A DNA stretch of 64,000 nucleotides. Origin: Clostridiales bacterium. GTDB taxonomy: Bacteria > Bacillota > Clostridia > Lachnospirales > Lachnospiraceae. The position numbers and the translations under genes are program-made. Below the pieces are notes generated by a model, which had not been told where the DNA came from, searched no databases, and saw nothing but the letters and a program-made list of their open reading frames with translations. Each line of letters begins with the position of its first letter. The stretch's first letter is position 1. Of the stretch, positions 17,475-26,206 are shown in pieces. Location: NCBI GenBank assembly GCA_018376135.1, contig JAHABX010000016.1, forward strand, positions 15,546-79,545. The letters are read 5' to 3'.

Positions 17475-19001
17475 ATGGGCAAAAAGAGATGGATGGCGGT
17501 ATGTCTGGCAGGCTGCATGATCCTGCTGGCAGGCTGCGGAAAGAAGGAATCTGCGGCGGAGACCGGGGCTGAGATATCAAAGCCGGCAGCAGAGGAACAG
17601 GCAGAAGAGGAGCCTGAGAACGAAAACGCTCCTCAGGTGGTTTTGCAGGAGAAGGAAAGCAGGGACTGGTACAGTGAGGATCAGTCTATATGGTATCTTC
17701 ATACGGACTATGTACCGGTATCCATAAGCGGGACGGGCTATGAGGAGCTGAAAAAGGGTGTGGAGACCTGGTGGTCAGAGCAGGAGGCTTTGATTCTGGG
17801 ACAGAGCGAAGTGTATGCGGCATATGTCAGAGAGGATGAGGGCTTTCAGGGAGAAGATTATAAGTATTATATCTGGGAGAGCATGGAGACAGCGCGTTCG
17901 GACAGTCAGGCAGTCAGTCTGATCGTGTATGACAGTGCGTATACCGGAGGCGCTCACGGCGATTATGTCTATACGGGAGTGACCTTTGATGTCCGGAGCG
18001 GAGAGAAGCTGGAGCTTACGGATATTCTGGAGGATGCGGGAGGCTTCCGCACGGAGGCGACGGATGCCATCATCCGGTATCTGAGAGAGCACTACAGCGA
18101 CGGACTGTTTCCGGAATATGAGGATACCGTCAGAAGCATGTGGGAAAATAATCCCAACTGGTATCTGGATGCAGCAGGTATCACCTTTATCTTCAATCCT
18201 TACGAGGTGGGACCCTATGCCATGGGCGCGGTCTTTGTCACACTTCCCTATGGGGATATGGCACCATATCTGCAGGAGGCATACAGGGAACTTCCCCAGG
18301 CAGGCATTGGGAGGATCCCGGCAGGAATCCCGGCGGATATAGCGGGAAAATCCCTGCTTGTGAATATAGACAGCAGTGAAGATTATGGCGGTTCTGTCTT
18401 TATAGAGTTTGCCAATGCACTTACAGAAGTGGGAAGCTTTGGCAGGCTGAGTGATGTGTACCTGATCCACAGGGAGGATGGCAGGGTATTCCTGCTGCTG
18501 GATGCAGACTATGCATCCGATGATTTTGTGACCTTCCTGTATGAGCTTACAGACGGAACGCTTCAGGCACGGGACCGGCTGGAGGGAGTCAGCCTGCAGG
18601 ACGGAAATGTGAATACGGAGCTTCTGACTCTCCGGATGCATCTGGATGTGCTGGGAAGCTACTATTCCATGATGGATTATCGGATCAGTGAAGAAGGGAA
18701 GCTGGTGCAGGAGACGGAGAATTTTACGATCACTACAGATGCATCTCCCTTCAGACTGCTGGTGACCGTAAAGGAGCTTCCGGCGACTGTGAATGGAGAA
18801 GAGGTACTGCTTCCTGTGGGCAGCAGGATACGGATCACTGCCACGGATAATGCGGGGACGGCGTATTTTAAGGATGAGGACACCGGGGCAGAAGGAAGCA
18901 TCTCCTATGTCCGGGGAGACGGAGCAGAGGATCAGTGGACCCTTTATATTGACGGTGTGCAGGAATATGAGTATTTTGAGATGATACCCTATGCGGGGTA
19001 G
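17475..19001 (+). CDS. DUF3298/RsiV-type lipoprotein
   Basis: A 508-residue lipoprotein. The signal peptide ends in LAGC (lipobox). A short acidic linker precedes a PdaC/DUF4163-DUF3298 region at about 65-280, where DSAYTGGAHGDYVYTGVTFD shows the GGAHG signature. The C-terminal 220 residues form an additional beta-rich part that I do not recognise. RsiV-like members sense lysozyme and PdaC-like members accompany peptidoglycan deacetylases; neither enzyme domain is present. Its stop overlaps the upstream region of the amidase gene. Confidence 0.8.
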   Translation: MGKKRWMAVCLAGCMILLAGCGKKESAAETGAEISKPAAEEQAEEEPENENAPQVVLQEKESRDWYSEDQSIWYLHTDYVPVSISGTGYEELKKGVETWWSEQEALILGQSEVYAAYVREDEGFQGEDYKYYIWESMETARSDSQAVSLIVYDSAYTGGAHGDYVYTGVTFDVRSGEKLELTDILEDAGGFRTEATDAIIRYLREHYSDGLFPEYEDTVRSMWENNPNWYLDAAGITFIFNPYEVGPYAMGAVFVTLPYGDMAPYLQEAYRELPQAGIGRIPAGIPADIAGKSLLVNIDSSEDYGGSVFIEFANALTEVGSFGRLSDVYLIHREDGRVFLLLDADYASDDFVTFLYELTDGTLQARDRLEGVSLQDGNVNTELLTLRMHLDVLGSYYSMMDYRISEEGKLVQETENFTITTDASPFRLLVTVKELPATVNGEEVLLPVGSRIRITATDNAGTAYFKDEDTGAEGSISYVRGDGAEDQWTLYIDGVQEYEYFEMIPYAG

Positions 19002-19041
19002 AGGCTTTATACATGGAGGAGAATTCCCAAAAGGAAAAGAA

Positions 19042-19932
19042 ATGAAGAGAGACAGCAGGAAAAAGGCGACAAGTGTGGTGCTGGCTGTTCTGGCAGCTGC
19101 TTTACTGGCCGGATGCGGGGCGGAGTCCCCGATGCCGGAGGAGGTATCCGTGCCGGAAGAAGCTTCGATGCCGGAGGAGGTATCCGTGCCGGAAGAAGCT
19201 TCGATGCCGGAGGAGGTATCCGTGCCGGAGGAAGTATCTGTGCCGGAGGAAGTATCCGTGCCGGAAGAGGTCTCGATGCCGGAGGGGGAACCTGAAAGCA
19301 GCGGGAATGGTTATCTGATCGTGATAGATGCGGGACACCAGCAGAAAGGCAATTCGGAAAAAGAACCTGTGGGACCGGGAGCCTCTGAAACGAAAGCGAA
19401 GGTCACCGGAGGAACGACAGGCACGACTACTGGTCTGAAGGAGTATGAATTGAATCTTCAGGTGGCGCAGAAGCTGGAAAAGATTCTTCTGGAACGGGGG
19501 TATGAGGTGATTATGGTGCGTACTTCCCATGAAGTGGATATCAGCAACAGCGAACGGGCAGCAGTGGCAAATGATGCCAATGCGGACGCATTTATCCGGA
19601 TTCATGCAAATGGTTCCGAGGACAGCAGTGTAAATGGAGCTATGACGATCTGTCAGACCCCGTCCAATCCATATAACGGTGATCTGTATGATGAGAGTCG
19701 TGCACTTTCTGACAGTGTGCTGGACTGTTTTGTGGATAAAACAGGAGCGAAGAAGCAGCGGGTGTGGGAAACCGATACCATGAGCGGAATCAACTGGGCT
19801 TTGGTTCCAACGACTATCATTGAGATGGGATATATGACCAATTCCACAGAGGATCAGAATATGGCATCTGAGGACTATCAAAATCTGATGGCAGAGGGGA
19901 TAGCAGACGGGATTGACCGGTTCCTGTTATGA
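19042..19932 (+). CDS. N-acetylmuramoyl-L-alanine amidase lipoprotein with PEE hexapeptide repeats
   Basis: A 296-residue surface amidase that cuts the glycan-peptide bond of peptidoglycan. The signal peptide ends in LAGC. Eight hexapeptides of the form [MV]PEE[VA]S and a partial ninth make a stiff acidic stalk (19132-19290). The Amidase_3 domain follows: VIDAGH (zinc His), YELNLQVAQKL (zinc Glu), IRIHANGS (second zinc His) and IEMGYMTN (catalytic Glu). ATG 19042 with AAGGAAAAG upstream gives a proper signal peptide, unlike the earlier in-frame ATG at 18991, which lies inside the preceding gene. Confidence 0.9.
   Translation: MKRDSRKKATSVVLAVLAAALLAGCGAESPMPEEVSVPEEASMPEEVSVPEEASMPEEVSVPEEVSVPEEVSVPEEVSMPEGEPESSGNGYLIVIDAGHQQKGNSEKEPVGPGASETKAKVTGGTTGTTTGLKEYELNLQVAQKLEKILLERGYEVIMVRTSHEVDISNSERAAVANDANADAFIRIHANGSEDSSVNGAMTICQTPSNPYNGDLYDESRALSDSVLDCFVDKTGAKKQRVWETDTMSGINWALVPTTIIEMGYMTNSTEDQNMASEDYQNLMAEGIADGIDRFLL
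19132..19290 (+). repeat. 18-bp coding tandem repeat in the amidase stalk
   Basis: Eight full 18-nt units encode [MV]PEE[VA]S, and a ninth partial unit follows. The first four alternate as a 36-nt dimer repeated twice, which points to slippage or unequal crossing-over. Confidence 0.92.
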
Positions 19933-19939
19933 GGACAAT

Positions 19940-19969
19940 AAAAAAGAGACGCGTAAGCGTCTCTTTTTT
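19940..19969 (+). terminator. Bidirectional terminator between the amidase and cold-shock genes
   Basis: AAAAAAGAGACGC, GTAA, GCGTCTCTTTTTT: a perfect 13-bp stem with A- and T-runs on either side, so it can act on both strands. It is 8 nt after the amidase stop and 107 nt beyond the cold-shock stop. Confidence 0.9.
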
Positions 19970-20075
19970 ATTTCCATTCTTGCATTCTGCATAATTCTCA
20001 ATTCAAAAAACATATAAGAAATTGTGGTACTTATATTTATTTTAACATAAGAATCTGTAAATGTTCAAATAAGGA

Positions 20076-20276
20076 TTAAAGTTTGGTTACGTTAGTAGCC
20101 TGCGGTCCTTTTGCACCGTTAACAACTTCAAATTCAACAGCCTGACCTTCTTCGAGGGATTTGAATCCATCCATGTTCAGTCCTGAGTAGTGAACAAATA
20201 CATCATTACCCTGCTCGTCAGAGATAAATCCGTAGCCCTTCTGGTTGTTGAACCATTTAACTGTACCTTTGTTCAT
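20076..20276 (-). CDS. Cold-shock protein (CspA family)
   Basis: A 66-residue single-domain OB-fold RNA chaperone. RNP1 is KGYGFIS and RNP2 is VFVHYS, preceded by MNKGTVKWFNNQ; length is normal. On the minus strand AAGGAGG lies 6-7 nt before the ATG. A near-perfect promoter lies 45 nt upstream and gives a short leader, without the long cold-box leader of E. coli cspA. Which paralogue it is cannot be told from one gene. Confidence 0.97.
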   Translation of the reverse strand: MNKGTVKWFNNQKGYGFISDEQGNDVFVHYSGLNMDGFKSLEEGQAVEFEVVNGAKGPQATNVTKL

Positions 20277-20320
20277 TGTGGTACCTCCTTAAAATATATG
20301 CATGCAAATTGCATAGCCTA

Positions 20321-20349
20321 AGAGTACCATAGATTGAGATGTGTGTCAA
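20321..20349 (-). promoter_or_regulatory. Cold-shock gene promoter
   Basis: On the minus strand: TTGACA, 17 nt, TACTCT with TGG extended -10. The -35 is consensus. Between it and the gene is ATGCAAATTGCAT, a short palindrome in the leader. Confidence 0.85.
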
Positions 20350-20446
20350 ATAAAATCGTCTGACAGAGGCACAGAAAAATCGACGGTCATGAAAGCGGTC
20401 AGACGGACATAAACTGGGTAATAATACAGAGAAAAGCGGGAATGCT

Positions 20447-21544
20447 GTGAGACGGATTCTGTTTGTCAATGTGATGATTCTGCTGGTGTTTGCCAGTGCG
20501 GTCTACTGGGGTGAGGAAAAAAAGGAGCTGGAGCTGGTCATGGCGGCAAAGGTGCAGGAAAAAGAGGATGCCAAAGAGGAGGAGACCGGTAAGGAGGACT
20601 ATATCCGCTGGGTGGATTTTGGAGTATCCAAATTTGCCATGGAGGAGGCATATGACTATGATATAAGTACCTATGGAACGGAACCGCATATCAGCTGGAT
20701 CGACCTTCTGGCATATGCGGCAGCTCATACCGGAGGGAATTTTTCCAATGACCGGGAGGTCTGCAAGTATATGGAGAGCCTGAAGGAAGCAGTGGGTAAA
20801 GGAGAGAAGCTGGAAAAGCTGACTGGGGATCTGGAGTATTTTCCATACTATAAGGAAGCGTATTCGGCGGTTCTCGGAGGTATGGTAGGAGAGTATGAGA
20901 TCGAGGAGCCGCTGGAAGGGTCTGACGGAAAGAAAAAGTGGGTGAAAAAATACGGGCTGAAGGCATTTCATCCATTGGCAAAGGGCTTTCCGTACAGTGA
21001 TTATGATGATTTTGGAGTATCCAGAAGCTATGGCTACCGGCGGAATCATCTGGGACATGATATGATGGGGCAGACAGGTACGCCGGTGGTCTGTGTGGAG
21101 TCCGGATACATAGAGGCGCTGGGATGGAACCAGTACGGCGGATGGCGGATCGGTGTGCGCAGCTTCGACAAGAAGCGATACTACTACTATGCGCATCTGC
21201 GTCAGGGATTTCCTTATCAGCCGGAGCTGAAGGAGGGATCTGTAGTGCTGGCAGGAGATGTGATCGGATATATGGGGCATACGGGCTACAGCGCTACAGA
21301 GGATACCAATAATATCAAGCAGACACATCTGCATCTGGGCATGCAGCTGATCTTTGATGAATCTCAGAAGGAAGGAAATAATGAAATCTGGATCGACTGC
21401 TATCAGATCGTCCGTTTCCTTTACCGCAACCGTTCGGAGGCGGCGAGAAATGATGAGACAAAGGAGTGGAGACGCATGTATCTTATGAAGGATCCCTGCG
21501 CAGAAGCGTATGAGCGGACGGCGGATTTTTCCATGTATCCGTGA
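20447..21544 (+). CDS. M23 family metallopeptidase, membrane-anchored
   Basis: A 365-residue cell-wall endopeptidase. It begins at GTG with an N-terminal hydrophobic segment (about 4-20) and no lipobox, so it is probably membrane-anchored. The LytM/M23 domain lies in the C-terminal half: HLGHDMMG gives the H-x3-D zinc ligands, and THLHLGMQ the HxH motif. The preceding 150 residues form an unidentified region. Family members cut peptide bridges in peptidoglycan or act in septation and sporulation. It is flanked by the cold-shock gene on the opposite strand and by a new promoter at 21580. Confidence 0.85.
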   Translation: MRRILFVNVMILLVFASAVYWGEEKKELELVMAAKVQEKEDAKEEETGKEDYIRWVDFGVSKFAMEEAYDYDISTYGTEPHISWIDLLAYAAAHTGGNFSNDREVCKYMESLKEAVGKGEKLEKLTGDLEYFPYYKEAYSAVLGGMVGEYEIEEPLEGSDGKKKWVKKYGLKAFHPLAKGFPYSDYDDFGVSRSYGYRRNHLGHDMMGQTGTPVVCVESGYIEALGWNQYGGWRIGVRSFDKKRYYYYAHLRQGFPYQPELKEGSVVLAGDVIGYMGHTGYSATEDTNNIKQTHLHLGMQLIFDESQKEGNNEIWIDCYQIVRFLYRNRSEAARNDETKEWRRMYLMKDPCAEAYERTADFSMYP

Positions 21545-21579
21545 TCACGAAGGATCAGGATCGGGAGCTTTCCTTCGGC

Positions 21580-21608
21580 TTGAGGATTTCAGTGAAAAAT
21601 GTTAAAAT
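21580..21608 (+). promoter_or_regulatory. Promoter of the amidohydrolase gene
   Basis: TTGAGG, 17 nt, TAAAAT. The leader then forms a 7-bp hairpin CAGGAGG-AGTCTG-CCTCCTG at 21620-21639, in which a Shine-Dalgarno-like sequence that serves no gene is sequestered. Confidence 0.55.
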
Positions 21609-21663
21609 ACTGCAAAAAGCAGGAGGAGTCTGCCTCCTGAAAAGAATACAGAGGTGAAGAAAC

Positions 21664-22524
21664 ATGCTTGGGGAATGCCATGCCCATATGATCATGGATG
21701 GAATCAATTACAAAAAAGCGGTGGCACTTCATGAAAAAGGTGTCTGCGTGGCGGCGGTAAGGACTCATCTGAACGAATGCCGGGATGCGGGGATCCGGTT
21801 CGTTCGGGACGGAGGAGATGCCAGAGAGGTGTCAAAGCTTGCCAGAGAGCTTGCGCCTGAATATGGAATCGACTACCGCACACCTGTATTTGCCATTCAC
21901 AGGAGAGGGCATTATGGCGGAATAGTGGGACATTATTTTGACGACTGGCAGGGATATAAGGAATTAGTGGCACAGGCAAAGGAAGAGGGAGCGGATTTTA
22001 TCAAGCTCATGGTCAGCGGCATACTGGATTTTGCTCATGCGGGAACCCTGTCGGAGGATGGTCTGACCCGGGAGGAAATCCGGTATATGATCCATACGGC
22101 ACATGATGCGGGGATGGCAGTCATGGCACACTGTAATGGAGACCGGACCTGCTTCTGGACACTGGAGGCAGGAGTGGACAGTCTGGAGCACGGATTTTTC
22201 ATGGAGGAGGAGACGCTGCATCTGCTGGCAGAGAGGCAGATCCCATGGATGCCCACCTTTGCTCCGGTGGGCAACCTTCTTGGCTGCGGGCGTTTTCCTG
22301 ATGAAGAGGTGCGGAAAAATCTGGAAATGCAGATGGAACGGGTAAAAAAAGCGGCATCGCTCCATGCCTGTATCGGGCTGGGCAGCGATGCCGGGGCTTA
22401 TCTGGTACCTCATGGAAAGGGAACCCTTGATGAATACCATTATCTGAAGGATGCCGGGGTATCGGATGCGGGGCTTTTTGCTGCCGAGGACCGGATCCGG
22501 AAGGTATTCAGAAGAGGGTTATAA
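21664..22524 (+). CDS. Amidohydrolase family protein
   Basis: A 286-residue TIM-barrel metal hydrolase. The metal-binding pattern is complete: ECHAHM at the start, IKLMVSG with the bridging lysine near residue 119, MAHCNG near 156, SLEHGFF near 178 and GSDAG near 240. It is closest in pattern to prolidase/imidazolonepropionase-type members, but it is shorter than average and the substrate is unknown. The 3' end overlaps the convergent HAD gene by 17 nt. Confidence 0.82.
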   Translation: MLGECHAHMIMDGINYKKAVALHEKGVCVAAVRTHLNECRDAGIRFVRDGGDAREVSKLARELAPEYGIDYRTPVFAIHRRGHYGGIVGHYFDDWQGYKELVAQAKEEGADFIKLMVSGILDFAHAGTLSEDGLTREEIRYMIHTAHDAGMAVMAHCNGDRTCFWTLEAGVDSLEHGFFMEEETLHLLAERQIPWMPTFAPVGNLLGCGRFPDEEVRKNLEMQMERVKKAASLHACIGLGSDAGAYLVPHGKGTLDEYHYLKDAGVSDAGLFAAEDRIRKVFRRGL

Positions 22525-23134
22525 GGTCGGAGAAGGTCCGGATCACATAATCCGGGTGATCGACCTGACCGAATCCATAGGCTGCATGGCAGAAGGGGAC
22601 GCCTGCTTCCATGGACGCCTGACGGTCTCCTTCGATGTCACCCACATAGACCGGATGCTTTAAGTGGTTGCGGTCTGCTACCAGACGGATGTTGGGACCC
22701 TTTGTGAGACCTGTATTCCCCGGACATTCAAAGTCTGTAATACAGGAAGCAAGCCCGGTCTTTTCCAGAAACAGCTCGATGTAGCCGGACTGACAATTGC
22801 TGACGATGAAGAGAGGACAGGTTTTTGAAAGCTGCCGTATGGTGTCAGCTACGCCTGGATAGAGGATATCCTGGCTGGAGGCGCGCAGCAGTTCATGCTC
22901 CCGTTCGCAGCAGGCGTTGATCAGGGCATAGCGGTCAGCTTCATCCAGGAAAGGAAAGACCATGTCTGCGATCACATTCAGCGGGCGTCCAAAAAGCTGA
23001 GTGAGCTGCTGGGCCGTAAAATGAACCGAAACATCTGACCGCAAAGAGACGATCTCGTTCCATGCCTCTGCTACAATGGGAGTGGAATTCCACAGAGTTC
23101 CGTCTATATCCAAAATGATACTGTCTGGTTTCAT
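22508..23134 (-). CDS. HAD family hydrolase (phosphatase)
   Basis: A 208-residue HAD phosphatase with a helical cap. Motif I is ILDIDGTLWNS, motif II FIVSNCQSGY, the lysine lies in GLTKGPNI and motif III is VYVGDIEGDRQAS. Resembles phosphoglycolate phosphatase/beta-phosphoglucomutase relatives. AGGAGG lies 7 nt before the ATG on the minus strand. A terminator-like hairpin lies in its leader (23161-23190). Confidence 0.88.
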   Translation of the reverse strand: MKPDSIILDIDGTLWNSTPIVAEAWNEIVSLRSDVSVHFTAQQLTQLFGRPLNVIADMVFPFLDEADRYALINACCEREHELLRASSQDILYPGVADTIRQLSKTCPLFIVSNCQSGYIELFLEKTGLASCITDFECPGNTGLTKGPNIRLVADRNHLKHPVYVGDIEGDRQASMEAGVPFCHAAYGFGQVDHPDYVIRTFSDLITLF

Positions 23135-23160
23135 GTTGTACCTCCTGAAATGTCATATGT

Positions 23161-23234
23161 AAAAATCCGCCGGACATAAGAGCCGGACGGTTCTTAACTG
23201 CTCATATTTTGCCATAAGCAGGCTGGAAAATCAA
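23161..23234 (-). promoter_or_regulatory. Promoter and leader hairpin of the HAD gene
   Basis: On the minus strand TTGATT (23229-23234), 17 nt and CAAAAT (23206-23211) form a plausible promoter. Downstream, CCG-T-CCGG pairs with CCGGCGG around a 9-nt loop and is followed by ATTTTT, 27 nt before the start codon. This looks like an intrinsic terminator inside a leader. Confidence 0.45.
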
Positions 23235-23238
23235 GGAG

Positions 23239-23268
23239 TTGTGGCAGAAATGGTGGATATGCTATAAT
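23239..23268 (+). promoter_or_regulatory. sfsA promoter
   Basis: TTGTGG, 18 nt, TATAAT with TGC extended -10. The -10 overlaps an ATG at 23267, which rules out that codon as the start of sfsA and supports ATG 23294. Confidence 0.8.
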
Positions 23269-23293
23269 GAAAAATAAATTGGAGAGACTATTT

Positions 23294-23974
23294 ATGCAGT
23301 ACGACAGAATGGAAGAGGCAGTCTTCAAATCCCGCCCCAATCGTTTTATTGCCCATGTGGAGACAAAGCGGGGGCTTGAGGTCTGTCACGTGAAAAATAC
23401 AGGAAGGTGCCGGGAGCTGCTGCTTCCGGATGCACGTATCTGGGTACAGAGAAATGAAAATCCCAATCGGAAGACGGCACTGGATCTGATCTGCGTGGAA
23501 AAGGACGGCAGAGTGGTCAATATGGATTCCCAGATACCCAATCATGTGGCACAGGAGTGGGTCCGGGCAGGACATCTTTTTCCGGATCCGGTGAAGATAC
23601 GTCCGGAGACCGGATACGGCAGCTCCAGGTTCGATCTGTATCTGGAGGCGGGAGAACGGAAGATGTATCTGGAGGTCAAGGGAGTAACGCTTCTGGAGGA
23701 CGGAGCGGCACGCTTCCCGGATGCGCCTACCGAGCGCGGGGTGAAGCATGTGGAGGAACTGATCCGCTGCCGTGAGGCAGGATATGAGGCGGGGATCCTG
23801 TTCGTGATCCAGATGAAGGGAGCGCGTTATCTGGAACCCAATGACAGAACCCATCCCGCCTTCGGAGAGGCGCTTCGCAGAGCAGAGGCGGCAGGGGTGA
23901 GGATCATGGCGGTGGATTGTCTGGTGACGCCGGATTCCATACAGGCAGATGAAGAGATCGAGGTAAGATTGTAA
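23294..23974 (+). CDS. sfsA: SfsA family DNA/RNA nuclease
   Basis: A 226-residue protein of the SfsA family, with an N-terminal OB-like domain (NRFIAHVE, VKNTGRCRELL) and a PD-(D/E)xK-like nuclease core (GSSRFDLYLE, MYLEVKGVTL near residue 140, then APTERGVKHVEEL). Originally linked to sugar fermentation regulation in E. coli. GGAGAG with 7-nt spacing supports ATG 23294. Its stop abuts the mutY ATG, so the two genes are co-transcribed. Confidence 0.92.
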   Translation: MQYDRMEEAVFKSRPNRFIAHVETKRGLEVCHVKNTGRCRELLLPDARIWVQRNENPNRKTALDLICVEKDGRVVNMDSQIPNHVAQEWVRAGHLFPDPVKIRPETGYGSSRFDLYLEAGERKMYLEVKGVTLLEDGAARFPDAPTERGVKHVEELIRCREAGYEAGILFVIQMKGARYLEPNDRTHPAFGEALRRAEAAGVRIMAVDCLVTPDSIQADEEIEVRL

Positions 23975-25051
23975 ATGCTGGAACAGATTGTAAAGCCGCT
24001 GCTTTCATGGTATGATGGACATGCCCGTATCCTTCCGTGGAGGGAGGACAGCAGCCCATACAGAGTATGGGTGTCGGAAATCATGCTGCAGCAGACCAGA
24101 GTGGAAGCGGTAAAGCCTTTTTTTGAAAGATTTTTAAAAGCCCTGCCGGATGTGCAGGCGCTGGCTGACTGCCCGGAGGACGAGCTTTTGAAGCTGTGGG
24201 AAGGTCTGGGCTATTATAACCGGGTGCGCAACATGCAGAAGGCTGCCCGGATGGTGGTAGATGAATACGGCGGGGAATTTCCCGCTGATTATGAGAAGCT
24301 GCTTGCGCTGCCGGGCATTGGGCATTATACGGCGGGCGCCATCGGCTCCATCGCCTTTGGTATCCGAATGCCTGCGGTGGACGGCAATGTGCTGCGGGTA
24401 CTGTCCCGGGTCAAAGCAAGCTATGAGGATGTTTTAAAGCAGAGCGTAAAGAACGCCATGGAACAGGAAGTGCAGAAGATCATTCCCGGGGAACGGGCAG
24501 GAGATTTTAATCAGGCGCTGATCGAGATCGGAGCCATCGTCTGCGTCCCCAACGGAAAGGCAAAATGCGGAGAATGTCCCCTGGCTTTCTGCTGTCAGGC
24601 GAAGGAGCAGGGGATCGTGGATGAGCTGCCGAAGAAGAAAGCCAAAAAGGAAAGGCGGCTGGAGGACCGGACCGTACTTGTTCTGCGGGAAGGAGACCGG
24701 GTGGGGATCCGGAAGAGATCTGCCCGCGGGCTGCTGGCAGGGCTTTATGAGCTGCCGAATCTGGAAGGACATCTGAGTGAGAAGGATATTCTGTCACAGG
24801 TAAAGGACTGGGGACTGTCTCCCATCCGGATTCTTCCGCTGGCAGAGGCAAAGCACATCTTCAGTCATGTGGAGTGGCATATGACCGGCTATGTGGTGAG
24901 TGTGGAAGAGACGGAAGATATGGACCAGAGTGGTCTGTTTTTTATAGATGCAAAGGAAACCGAAGAAAAATATCCGATTCCTGCCGCATTTGCGGCATAT
25001 GCACGGTATATGGATATCGTGCTGGGACAGGAGAAATATGAGGAAGGGTAG
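23975..25051 (+). CDS. mutY: A/G-specific adenine glycosylase
   Basis: A 358-residue DNA repair enzyme that removes A mispaired with 8-oxoguanine. VSEIMLQQTRVEAV carries the catalytic Glu, LPGIGHYTAGAI is the helix-hairpin-helix with PAVDGNVLRVLSR after it (catalytic Asp), and C-x6-C-x2-C-x5-C from CVPNGKAKC to FCC binds the 4Fe-4S cluster. The C-terminal NUDIX-like recognition domain starts near 230. Zero spacing after sfsA. Confidence 0.94.
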   Translation: MLEQIVKPLLSWYDGHARILPWREDSSPYRVWVSEIMLQQTRVEAVKPFFERFLKALPDVQALADCPEDELLKLWEGLGYYNRVRNMQKAARMVVDEYGGEFPADYEKLLALPGIGHYTAGAIGSIAFGIRMPAVDGNVLRVLSRVKASYEDVLKQSVKNAMEQEVQKIIPGERAGDFNQALIEIGAIVCVPNGKAKCGECPLAFCCQAKEQGIVDELPKKKAKKERRLEDRTVLVLREGDRVGIRKRSARGLLAGLYELPNLEGHLSEKDILSQVKDWGLSPIRILPLAEAKHIFSHVEWHMTGYVVSVEETEDMDQSGLFFIDAKETEEKYPIPAAFAAYARYMDIVLGQEKYEEG

Positions 25052-25056
25052 AAAAG

Positions 25057-26196
25057 ATGTTTGACAGTGTAATTATCGGCGCGGGAGTGGCAGGAAGTGT
25101 GGCTGCAAGAGAACTGGCAGAAGCGGGACACCGGGTTCTGGTACTGGAGCGAAGAGAGCATATCGGAGGAAACTGTTATGATGAGCCGGATGCTCACGGG
25201 ATACTGATCCATAAATACGGACCGCATATTTTTCATACAAAGGAACAGAAGGCATACGATTATCTGTCCAGATTTACGGACTGGTATGAGTTCGGGCATG
25301 AGGTGGTGGCAAATGTGCATGGAGAACTGATCCCGGTGCCGTTCAATCTGAATACCCTTCATATGGTGTATGGCCGGGAGAAGGCGGATGCACTGGAGAA
25401 GAAGCTGACAGATGCCTTTGGCATGGAGACGAGGGTGCCGATCCTGAAGCTTCGGGAGCATGAGGATCCGGATATCCGTCAGATTGCAGACTATGTATAT
25501 GAAAATATATTCCTTCATTATACCATGAAGCAGTGGGGACAGACTCCGGAGGAGATCGATCCTGCAGTGACCGGCAGAGTTCCGGTCCTGATCTCTTATG
25601 ATAACCGGTATTTTCAGGAGCCTTATCAGGGCATGCCGCTTCATGGCTATACCCCCATGTTCCGGGCGATGCTGGATCATCCGGGAATCCGGGTGGAGAC
25701 CGGCGTGGATGCCCGGGACAGGCTGACATTTGAAGAAAATCGGGTGCTCCTGGACGGAGAGCTCTTTGAAGGAAATGTGATCTATACAGGACCGCTGGAT
25801 GAGCTGTTTGGATGCCGCTTTGGAAGACTGCCCTACCGTTCTCTGCGTTTTGATTTTGAATATCTGGAGCAGGAGGATTTCCAGGGACACAGTGTGGTGA
25901 ATTACACGGTGGACGAGGATTTTACAAGGATTACGGAATTTAAATATCTGACCGGACAGAAGGCGCCGGGGACAACCATCGTGCGGGAGTATCCCTTTGC
26001 CTATACCGGAGCGGAGGGGGAAATCCCCTATTACTCCATTGCAAATGAGGAAAATCAGCGGCTGTATGAGCAGTACCGGGGACTTCTGGAGCAGAATCCG
26101 AAGGTATATCTGCTGGGGCGGCTTGCGGAGTATAAGTATTATAATATCGATGCCATGGTCATGAAGGCGATGGAGCTGACAGAAAAGATAAAATAA
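25057..26196 (+). CDS. glf: UDP-galactopyranose mutase
   Basis: A 379-residue flavoenzyme converting UDP-galactopyranose to UDP-galactofuranose. The FAD-binding N-terminus reads IIGAGVAGSVAARELAEAG with the RREHIGGNCYDE motif, followed by HKYGPHIFHT near residue 50, and VPVPFNLNT-like substrate residues. The C-terminus has YKYYNIDAMVMKA. The start lies 5 nt after the mutY stop and a glycosyltransferase gene follows 10 nt later, so galactofuranose is probably added to a surface glycan. Confidence 0.95.
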   Translation: MFDSVIIGAGVAGSVAARELAEAGHRVLVLERREHIGGNCYDEPDAHGILIHKYGPHIFHTKEQKAYDYLSRFTDWYEFGHEVVANVHGELIPVPFNLNTLHMVYGREKADALEKKLTDAFGMETRVPILKLREHEDPDIRQIADYVYENIFLHYTMKQWGQTPEEIDPAVTGRVPVLISYDNRYFQEPYQGMPLHGYTPMFRAMLDHPGIRVETGVDARDRLTFEENRVLLDGELFEGNVIYTGPLDELFGCRFGRLPYRSLRFDFEYLEQEDFQGHSVVNYTVDEDFTRITEFKYLTGQKAPGTTIVREYPFAYTGAEGEIPYYSIANEENQRLYEQYRGLLEQNPKVYLLGRLAEYKYYNIDAMVMKAMELTEKIK

Positions 26197-26206
26197 GAGG
26201 TGTGAG

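Noticed and set aside
19132..19290. 18-bp repeats as a minisatellite or origin
   Set aside because: They stay in frame and encode a surface stalk in an amidase.
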